DNA of 7,614 bases from Candidatus Zipacnadia bacterium (lineage in GTDB: Bacteria > Armatimonadota > Zipacnadia > Zipacnadales > Zipacnadaceae). This document shows positions 1-4,688 of the stretch, piece after piece. The stretch spans positions 1-7,614 of the forward strand of contig JALGTI010000150.1 of the NCBI GenBank assembly GCA_029821455.1, written 5' to 3'. A program made the position numbers and the translations under genes. Under the pieces are notes generated by a model. That model was not told the DNA's origin and did not search any database. It worked only from the letters and a program-made list of their open reading frames with translations. The first letter of the stretch is position 1; each line of letters begins with the position of its first letter.

Positions 1-945
1 CACCACGCCATCCAGCCACCCACACCGCCTCGGCCGACCTGTGGTAGTGCCGAACTCGTGGCCGCGTTCACGGAGCTGTTCGCCCAGTGCACCGGTCTGC
101 TCAGTTGGGAATGGCCCGGAGCCGACGCGGGTGGTATAGGCTTTGGCCACGATGAGGATCTCATCAATGGCAGTAGGGCCGATGCCCGTGCCCAGACAAG
201 CCCCCCCGGCGACCGGATGTGACGAGGTGACAAATGGATAGGTGCCATAATCCAGGTCCAGATATGTGCCTTGAGCGCCTTCGAGCACGACGGTGCCCCC
301 GGCTGCCAGTTTCTCGTGAACTAGCATCCTGGTATCGGCCACGTACTTAGCAGCCACTTGCGCTGCGGACCAGACCTGCTCGAAGACGGCCTCTGGGTCT
401 AATGGCTCGCCGTCATAGACGGATTGAATAAGCGGGTTCTTTTGAGCTAACTGGCCCTCGATGCGGCTTCGCAGGATGGCGGCGTCCAGCAGGTCGTGGG
501 CGCGGACTGGCACTGGCATCCGCTGGGTCTTGTCGGTGTAGGCCGGGCCGATGCCGCGCTTGGTGGTGCCGATGCTGGCGCGGCCCCGTGCCTCCTCCTG
601 CAGTTCATCCAGGCGGATATGATACGGCATAATCACGTGGGCATTGCAGCTCACGCGTAGGTTGTCGCAACTGTGTCCCCGCTCTTGCAGGCCGCGAATC
701 TCCTCAGCCAGCACGACCGGGTCTATCAGCGTACCATCGCCCATCACGCACAGGCAGTCTGAGTGCAGGATGCCGGAGGGGATCAGGTGGAGCTTGTACT
801 CCTCGTCACCAAGCACCACGGTATGGCCGGCATTGCTTCCGCCCTGATAACGGACGACCACATCGGCTCGCGCGGCCAGGATGTCTGTTATCTTTCCCTT
901 GCCTTCGTCTCCCCATTGAGCGCCCACAACCACAATCGCTGGCAT
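1..945 (-). CDS. purA: Adenylosuccinate synthetase, N-terminal 315 codons (partial)
   Basis: Joins IMP and aspartate using GTP to make adenylosuccinate, the first committed step from IMP to AMP in the cytoplasm. Reading the minus strand from the ATG at 945 gives an unbroken frame to the window edge. Residues 8-18 form the GTP-binding loop, GAQWGDEGKGK. Asp13 and His41 (in SNAGHT) fall at the catalytic positions known from E. coli PurA. Further family blocks follow: TTKRGIGPAYTDK, then EGAQGTYLDLDYGTYPF with VTSSHP, then TRVGSGPFPTE, then GTTTGRPRR near the edge. The family is usually about 425-430 aa, so roughly the last quarter lies outside the window. An AAAGGA ribosome site (956-961) sits 10 bases before the start, which supports this ATG. 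The gene is divergent from cdaA. Its leader carries two terminator-like hairpins, described separately. Identification is secure. Confidence 0.98.
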   Translation of the reverse strand, partial: MPAIVVVGAQWGDEGKGKITDILAARADVVVRYQGGSNAGHTVVLGDEEYKLHLIPSGILHSDCLCVMGDGTLIDPVVLAEEIRGLQERGHSCDNLRVSCNAHVIMPYHIRLDELQEEARGRASIGTTKRGIGPAYTDKTQRMPVPVRAHDLLDAAILRSRIEGQLAQKNPLIQSVYDGEPLDPEAVFEQVWSAAQVAAKYVADTRMLVHEKLAAGGTVVLEGAQGTYLDLDYGTYPFVTSSHPVAGGACLGTGIGPTAIDEILIVAKAYTTRVGSGPFPTEQTGALGEQLRERGHEFGTTTGRPRRCGWLDGVV

Positions 946-968
946 CGTCCTGACGTCCTTTCTGACAC

Positions 969-1001
969 AAAAAGAGACCCAAGGGGTCGCGCCCTTGAGT
1001 C
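969..1001 (-). terminator. Terminator-like hairpin 2 in the purA leader
   Basis: On the minus strand GACTCAAGGG (992-1001) pairs with CCCTTGGGTC (976-985) in a 10-bp stem with one G-U pair and a 6-base loop. A pyrimidine run ending in five U residues (969-973) follows. It lies between the purA promoter and the ribosome site at 956-961. That placement fits transcription attenuation of purA, although no anti-terminator partner is obvious. The loop CCAAG of hairpin 1 can pair with CUUGG in hairpin 2, but only over 5 bp. Confidence 0.6.
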
Positions 1002-1006
1002 CGCTG

Positions 1007-1033
1007 AAAAAACACGGGACTTGGCGTCCCGTG
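1007..1033 (-). terminator. Terminator-like hairpin 1 in the purA leader
   Basis: On the minus strand CACGGGAC (1026-1033) pairs perfectly with GTCCCGTG (1013-1020) around the 5-base loop GCCAA. Six U residues follow (1007-1012). This is the classic intrinsic terminator form, pointing towards purA. It has no T tract on the plus strand, so it would act only on minus-strand transcripts. If the adjacent promoter is correct, the hairpin forms at the very 5' end of the RNA. There it could act as a stability stem, or it could terminate read-through from further upstream, rather than being a standard attenuator. Confidence 0.65.
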
Positions 1034-1038
1034 AAGAT

Positions 1039-1067
1039 ACGGTAGCACAATCCTCGCGCAATGTCAA
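1039..1067 (-). promoter_or_regulatory. Promoter for purA with consensus -35 and extended -10
   Basis: On the minus strand a perfect -35 TTGACA (1062-1067) is followed by a 17-base spacer and a -10 of TACCGT (1039-1044). TGC directly upstream makes it an extended -10 (TGn). A typical start site would fall near 1032, inside the 5' arm of the first leader hairpin. The -10 matches the consensus at only three of six bases, but the -35, the spacing and the TGn all agree. Confidence 0.7.
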
Positions 1068-1119
1068 CCTCGTTCCACGCCGGCTTGAGTTTGCTGCAAT
1101 GGAAGATGTTAGGGGATGG

Positions 1120-1162
1120 CCGATATCGGTGCGGTACGAGCCCGCGCCTTACAACTACCGCA
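1120..1162. repeat. Palindrome plus inverted repeat, possible operator
   Basis: CCGATATCGG (1120-1129) is a perfect 10-base palindrome. Directly beside it TGCGGTA (1130-1136) and TACCGCA (1156-1162) form a 7-base inverted repeat with a 19-base spacer. The cluster sits midway between the divergent purA and cdaA promoters. A regulator-binding role is an inference from symmetry and position. Short dyads of this size also occur by chance. Confidence 0.3.
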
Positions 1163-1190
1163 ACGACTCCCACCTGCCCGCTACTCATTG

Positions 1191-1220
1191 TTGACCCCGT
1201 GCCCGGCGGTGTGGTACTAT
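1191..1220 (+). promoter_or_regulatory. Promoter for cdaA operon
   Basis: TTGACC (1191-1196) lies 18 bases before TACTAT (1215-1220). TGG directly upstream of the -10 gives an extended -10. Each hexamer matches the consensus at five of six positions. Expected transcription start is near 1227, leaving a leader of about 50 bases before the ATG at 1278. The design closely matches the uvrA promoter at 4604-4633: both begin TTGACCCCG, have 18-base spacers and carry GTGG before the -10. Confidence 0.75.
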
Positions 1221-1241
1221 CCAATGAACTAGTTCAAGTTC

Positions 1242-1274
1242 TGCCTGGGAGGCAACGGCGCGCGGCGCCAGGCA
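1242..1274 (+). promoter_or_regulatory. Leader hairpin enclosing the only Shine-Dalgarno-like site of cdaA
   Basis: TGCCTGG (1242-1248) is exactly complementary to CCAGGCA (1268-1274), which ends three bases before the cdaA ATG. The enclosed loop contains a smaller stem, GGCGC (1257-1261) with GCGCC (1265-1269); its 3' arm overlaps the outer stem, so the two are partly alternative. The only good ribosome-site match, GGGAGG (1247-1252), lies at the 5' base of this structure and 25 bases from the start codon, too far for normal linear spacing. Folding could occlude it or bring it near the ATG. A regulatory role is an inference. Confidence 0.4.
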
Positions 1275-1277
1275 CGT

Positions 1278-2090
1278 ATGGCCCTATGGCAAGCAGTATC
1301 CGACATTGCTACAAATGTGGGTGCCCGGGATATCGTGGATGTGGTCGTAGTGGCCTATCTGATATATCGTCTGGGGCTGCTGCTGCGTGGGACCCGGGCC
1401 CTGCCGCTGATAAAGGGCATCCTCGTCATTATCCTGGTAATAGTCTTCACCGCGTGGCTTCCCACCTTGTACTGGTTGCTGAGCCGCATCATTCCAGTTG
1501 GTGTCATAGCCTTGGTCGTGATCTTCCAGCCTGAGCTACGCATGGCTTTGGAACGCATCGGCCGTGGTGGAGTGCTGGGTAGTGCGTTGACCCAACTGAG
1601 TGCAGAACAGCGCCAGCAAGTGCTCAGCGAGGTCATTGATGCGGCGGTGGGATTATCCGAGAAGGGGTACGGGGCATTGATCGTGCTGGAGCGCAGCACC
1701 GGCTTGCTTGACATCACGCGCACCGGCAAAACCGTCAACGCCCGCGTATCTGTGGAACTGTTGCATACTATCTTTCACCCCTACACTCCATTGCACGACG
1801 GTGCGGTGGTAATCCGGGGTAACCAATTGGTCGCGGCAGCGTGCGTGCTGCCGCATTCAGAGAGCCCGGGCCTGGCCACCAGTGTGGGCATGCGACATCG
1901 CGCCGCCTTGGGCCTGGCCGAGCGCACCGACGCAGTTTGCGTGGTGGTTTCGGAGGAAACCGGTGCCATATCCCTCGCTGTGGATGGGGCAATCAGCCCG
2001 CGCCTGGAAAGAGTACAACTCACCGAACGGCTGCAGGAACTGTTCGAGGCTGAAAAGGAGCGAACGCGCTTTTTCTTCTGGCGGAAGTAA
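1278..2090 (+). CDS. cdaA: Membrane diadenylate cyclase CdaA (c-di-AMP synthase)
   Basis: Condenses two ATP into the second messenger c-di-AMP, which in other bacteria controls potassium and osmolyte transport and cell-wall homeostasis. The 270-aa length fits the family. The N-terminus has three hydrophobic segments (about residues 18-36, 45-63 and 68-84), with IYRLGLLLRGTRA between the first two as is typical of CdaA. The DAC catalytic domain spans about 95-257, with DGA at 174-176 (PLHDGAVVI) and RHR at 206-208, followed by VSEETGAISLAVDG. The residue before RHR is Met205, where the well-studied Firmicutes enzymes have Thr. No alternative ATG, GTG or TTG lies upstream in frame before a TAG at 1230-1232, so the start is well bounded. 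Translation initiation looks unusual because the nearest strong ribosome site is 25 bases away inside a hairpin. cdaR follows after 21 bases. Confidence 0.97.
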   Translation: MALWQAVSDIATNVGARDIVDVVVVAYLIYRLGLLLRGTRALPLIKGILVIILVIVFTAWLPTLYWLLSRIIPVGVIALVVIFQPELRMALERIGRGGVLGSALTQLSAEQRQQVLSEVIDAAVGLSEKGYGALIVLERSTGLLDITRTGKTVNARVSVELLHTIFHPYTPLHDGAVVIRGNQLVAAACVLPHSESPGLATSVGMRHRAALGLAERTDAVCVVVSEETGAISLAVDGAISPRLERVQLTERLQELFEAEKERTRFFFWRK

Positions 2091-2111
2091 GGACACGGGA
2101 GGAACCCGGGG

Positions 2112-3218
2112 ATGCGCAGCCTTGTCAATAGAATCAAACATGAGCTGCCGCTGAAGCTGATTTCACTGCTGATGGCGATTGCGCTGTGGGGATATGTTCT
2201 GGCACACGAAAACCCCACTATGGTCAGCCGCCGCGTTTTCCCTGTGCAGGTTGTGAATGTGGGGCCAGGGCTGTGTCATACTGGGAGCGTCCCCTCGGAA
2301 ATCCAGTTGGTCCTTAGGGGCCGCCGCAGTGTGCTCAACTCCAAGGCGATAGAAAACATCCAGCTCAAGGCTGATATGACCGGCCAGGCGATGGGAACCA
2401 TAGAGGTGGCCGTGAGCGTGCAGAATCTACCCCGCGGTGTGGAGGTGATGGGCACTCCAGGACTGGTGCGGGTCACCTTAGACAAGGTCTTGAGTGCGGA
2501 CAGACCTGTTGTGCTCAACGTCGTCGGAACGGTGGCTGAAGGATACGTTGCCGACACGTCGAATCCTTCGCCCGAGACAGTAAAGGTGACCGGCCCTGGA
2601 GCGGTGCTCGGCCGTGTGGCGAAGGTAGTGGCAGAGATTGACATCTCTGGTCTTAACACGCCTCGAGAGTTCTATCCGGCGGTGCAGGCCCGTGATGAGC
2701 GCGATATGCCTGTCAGTGGGGTGGAGCTGGAACCCAAGAGCGTCAAGGTGGTGGTTAAGGTCTCCCACTCTCCGGTTCGCGCTCTGGCCGTGTGGCCCAG
2801 CTTAACCAGCCCCCCGGAAGGCTATACCCTCAGAAGTGTAGACGTATCGCCGCTTACAGTGGTGGTGACCGGCCAGGCGCGGCGATTAGAAAGATTGGCG
2901 TATGCAGCTACCGAGCAGATAGATATCTCGGATCTGCGTGGAACGCGTCAATTCACCGTCTCCTTGGACCTGCCGGAGGGCGTGCGGGCTATTGATGTGA
3001 GCAGTGTGACTGTAACGGCCACGGTGGTCAAGCGGCAGCCGCCGGCAAGCGGCGTGGAGGAGGGTCCTGAGACAGAGGTGCCGCAGCCATCCGCAGGAGG
3101 TGGCATAGAGCAACCCGGCCCACAGCCTGAGCAGCCCGACGAGGCGCCAAGCACGAGCATAACTCCAGAGGGCGAACCGCTGGGCACAGAAGAGGGAGGC
3201 AACGCGACAGGCGATTAG
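2112..3218 (+). CDS. cdaR: YbbR-domain membrane protein CdaR, predicted CdaA regulator
   Basis: CdaR proteins are anchored in the membrane next to CdaA, bind it and modulate its cyclase activity, with YbbR domains exposed outside the cell. The 368-aa product has a short basic N-terminus (RIKHELPLK) and one hydrophobic anchor at about 14-31 (LKLISLLMAIALWGYVLA). About three YbbR repeats follow, near 40-126, 128-218 and 220-310, each with the pattern of a VxVxNL or ISGL-type strand and an EPxxVxVxG-like turn (for example SPETVKVTGP and EPKSVKVVVK). Residues 311-368 form a Pro-, Glu- and Gly-rich tail that looks disordered. GGGAGG (2097-2102) lies 9 bases before the ATG, and the gap from cdaA is 21 bases, so the two are almost certainly co-transcribed. 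The family call is firm; the exact number of repeats is approximate. Confidence 0.92.
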   Translation: MRSLVNRIKHELPLKLISLLMAIALWGYVLAHENPTMVSRRVFPVQVVNVGPGLCHTGSVPSEIQLVLRGRRSVLNSKAIENIQLKADMTGQAMGTIEVAVSVQNLPRGVEVMGTPGLVRVTLDKVLSADRPVVLNVVGTVAEGYVADTSNPSPETVKVTGPGAVLGRVAKVVAEIDISGLNTPREFYPAVQARDERDMPVSGVELEPKSVKVVVKVSHSPVRALAVWPSLTSPPEGYTLRSVDVSPLTVVVTGQARRLERLAYAATEQIDISDLRGTRQFTVSLDLPEGVRAIDVSSVTVTATVVKRQPPASGVEEGPETEVPQPSAGGGIEQPGPQPEQPDEAPSTSITPEGEPLGTEEGGNATGD

Positions 3219-3258
3219 GCTGTGACCGACAAACACAACTAAACGGGGGGCAAAGAGC

Positions 3259-4416
3259 ATGACCCGGGCATCCATTTCAGATGCTCTGGCGTTACTTGGT
3301 GAGGAGGGGCTTGATGACCATAATGTCCAGGCAAAACAGAGATTTCGTGACTTCCTGCATCAACCGAAGTGGCAGCCTGACGATTTCGCTTTCTGGATTG
3401 CGGAGTGCTTGAAGAAAGGGGGACGTGACCGACCTGTTTACTACTATGCTCTGCAGGACATCATCGTCACGGTCGGCGTCCATCTTGGTATGGAGGTTGA
3501 GTACGGCTCCTACTCATCCTACTCGCAGGAAGCCTTTTGGGATGGACGATGGTTTAGTGCCAACAAGGGTTGCATCGTCGTTGAGGCTAAGGCCTCGACC
3601 TGGCCGACCGTGTCAGTTCACCAACTTGGTGGCTATTTGGATACCTGCGTGGGCAGCGCGCCCGGTGCGTGTGGCAGCGTACACGGGGTGTACGTAATCT
3701 GTCGCGGCCCAACCCAGGAATTGATTGCGCAGATCAAGGGCAGTGAGTATCGCAGCCGGCTGAAGGTCATCTCCTGCGACGACCTGATCCGCCTGTGGAA
3801 GCTGAAGAATAGCCTGCAGCAAGCAGCCGGCCCGGATCGTGCGGCGCATTTGGTGCTGAGCGTTCTGTTGCCCTTTGAGAGCGTCAATGTTGGCTCCTTG
3901 TTGGACATCATCGAGGAGGTCGCTGCTCGCCAGGTCTGCGAAGAGGCTGCGGACGACATACGCCTGTCTCCGGAAACTTCCCCACCTGCGCAGCCCTGGC
4001 AGCAGCAGGAACTGTGGGATTTCCTGGAGGTCAGCCAGCCCACCCAAATTGCGCTCCTGATGGCGTTGGCCTCTAGCTCAGAGCCCAGCGTATCCTCCGC
4101 TGTCTTGGCGAGTCGTATGCAGGTCGCAGCCAAGCAGCTACCCCACATCCCCACCGACTATCAGTTCAATGCCAAGACCATCGGGGGAGCCCGCAGCGGC
4201 TTCTCCAAACGCGGCCACTTATTGGGCAAGGAGAGCTTCCTTGATGTCGCAAGTGGACGCTATCGCATCAAGGATGACTACAAAGGCTGGATATGCGCAT
4301 GGCTCCGCGAACGCGGGCTGAATGTGAACGGCCTGGCGACTGCAGGGCAAAATCACGCACAACCTCCTGCATTTGAACCTATCAGTAGGATGAGGCTTCC
4401 GTTGGGGGAGGACTAG
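3259..4416 (+). CDS. Unrecognised protein with predicted PD-(D/E)XK nuclease core
   Basis: I do not recognise this 385-aa protein as a named family. Residues 60-180 read as a PD-(D/E)XK nuclease fold. A helix (ALQDIIVTVGVHLG, 64-77) is followed by a strand with EVEYGSYS. Asp95 lies in FWDGRW, then CIVVEAKAS supplies Glu109 and Lys111. Gln122 lies in the next helix (HQLGGYLD), and the core closes with strands GVYVICRG and LKVISCDDLIRLW. The D-x13-E-x-K spacing and trailing Gln match known members. Residues 250-350 may hold a winged helix (LLMALASSSEPSVSSAVLAS, ending SGRYRIKDDYKGW). A GGGGGG ribosome site (3245-3250) sits 8 bases before the ATG. The gene begins 40 bases after cdaR with no terminator between, so it is probably in the cdaA operon. 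No methyltransferase, signal peptide or membrane segment is seen. DNA cleavage, repair or c-di-AMP-responsive defence are all possible; none is shown. Confidence 0.65.
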   Translation: MTRASISDALALLGEEGLDDHNVQAKQRFRDFLHQPKWQPDDFAFWIAECLKKGGRDRPVYYYALQDIIVTVGVHLGMEVEYGSYSSYSQEAFWDGRWFSANKGCIVVEAKASTWPTVSVHQLGGYLDTCVGSAPGACGSVHGVYVICRGPTQELIAQIKGSEYRSRLKVISCDDLIRLWKLKNSLQQAAGPDRAAHLVLSVLLPFESVNVGSLLDIIEEVAARQVCEEAADDIRLSPETSPPAQPWQQQELWDFLEVSQPTQIALLMALASSSEPSVSSAVLASRMQVAAKQLPHIPTDYQFNAKTIGGARSGFSKRGHLLGKESFLDVASGRYRIKDDYKGWICAWLRERGLNVNGLATAGQNHAQPPAFEPISRMRLPLGED

Positions 4417-4688
4417 CCTCACCCCTGTTACGGTGCGAAGTGCCCTCACTACGTAGCACGAGCCGCCCTCTGCCCTTACAGGAGGAGAGGTCGCGGTCTG
4501 GCCAGAGGCACACACCATGCGAACCGCCAGCGGCGGGATGTACGCCTTCGTTGAAGCTTCGAAGCGCAAGCCGGTCCCGCGCGCACCCTGCACCCAACGA
4601 ACGTTGACCCCGCCAAATTGGGGGTGGTATACTTACTTAATTGCGTGCTGATACGACGCATAACTGGCGGTAAGGTCACGATAAAGCA
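4417..4688 (+). promoter_or_regulatory. Intergenic region before uvrA
   Basis: This 272-base gap has no convincing gene. The first half holds an imperfect hairpin (GTGC at 4433-4436 with GCAC at 4456-4459, and AGTG with CACT inside) without a U tract, so it is not a clear terminator for the upstream operon. An AGGAGG sequence (4480-4485) has no start codon at a usable distance. The second half contains the uvrA promoter. Downstream of the -10 the leader is about 50 bases and ends with a weak ribosome site, TAAGG at 4671-4675, 13 bases before the uvrA ATG. Confidence 0.6.
4604..4633 (+). promoter_or_regulatory. Promoter for uvrA
   Basis: TTGACC (4604-4609), an 18-base spacer and TATACT (4628-4633), with TGG just upstream giving an extended -10. 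The expected start site is near 4640. Two dyads overlap it: CAACG-AA-CGTTG (4595-4606) covers the start of the -35, and CCAA-A-TTGG (4613-4621), flanked by C and G runs, fills the spacer. Either could be an operator. Neither matches the CGAAC-N4-GTTCG LexA box of many Gram-positive bacteria, so SOS control cannot be claimed from sequence. Confidence 0.75.

Larger units (their letters stand above)
946..1277. promoter_or_regulatory. Divergent control region between purA and cdaA
   Basis: This 332-base gap holds no convincing gene. Open frames crossing it have no recognisable protein content and overlap the purA or cdaA frames. The purA half (946-1067) contains, in minus-strand order, a promoter, two hairpins with U tracts and a ribosome site. 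The cdaA half (1191-1277) contains a promoter and a GC-rich leader hairpin. Between them lie a 10-base palindrome (1120-1129) and a 7-base inverted repeat (1130-1162), both possible protein-binding sites. The two promoters are about 125 bases apart, so one bound regulator could affect both genes (inference). Confidence 0.8.

Noticed and set aside
969..1033. T-box or purine riboswitch in the purA leader
   Set aside because: The leader is under 90 bases. It lacks the T-box core (GGGTGG followed by ACCGCG) and the three-way-junction purine aptamer; only two simple hairpins are present.
1221..1277. c-di-AMP riboswitch (ydaO/yuaA type) before cdaA
   Set aside because: About 50 bases of leader is far too short for that aptamer, and its conserved core is not seen.
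763..1534. Long open frames on the plus strand across the purA start and intergenic region (763-1194 and 1061-1534)
   Set aside because: They run opposite to, or out of frame with, purA and cdaA, show no family motifs, and are explained by GC-rich codon bias of the real genes.
1278..4416. CBASS-type anti-phage system
   Set aside because: The cyclase is a housekeeping-type CdaA with its usual partner CdaR, not a CD-NTase, and the nuclease-like protein has no visible SAVED or other known cyclic-nucleotide sensor domain.
3259..4416. Type II restriction-modification system
   Set aside because: No methyltransferase gene is present on either side within the window.
4433..4459. Intrinsic terminator after the cdaA operon
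   Set aside because: The hairpin is imperfect, with two 4-bp stems split by an internal loop, and is not followed by a T run.
4595..4640. Classical LexA (SOS) box at the uvrA promoter
   Set aside because: CGAACGTTGACC contains half of a CGAAC-N4-GTTCG site, but the second half is missing at the required spacing.
4480..4651. AGGAGG at 4480-4485 and a 44-codon frame from the ATG at 4517
   Set aside because: The ribosome-site match is more than 30 bases from that ATG, no start codon lies at usable distance, the peptide has no recognisable features, and it overlaps the uvrA promoter.
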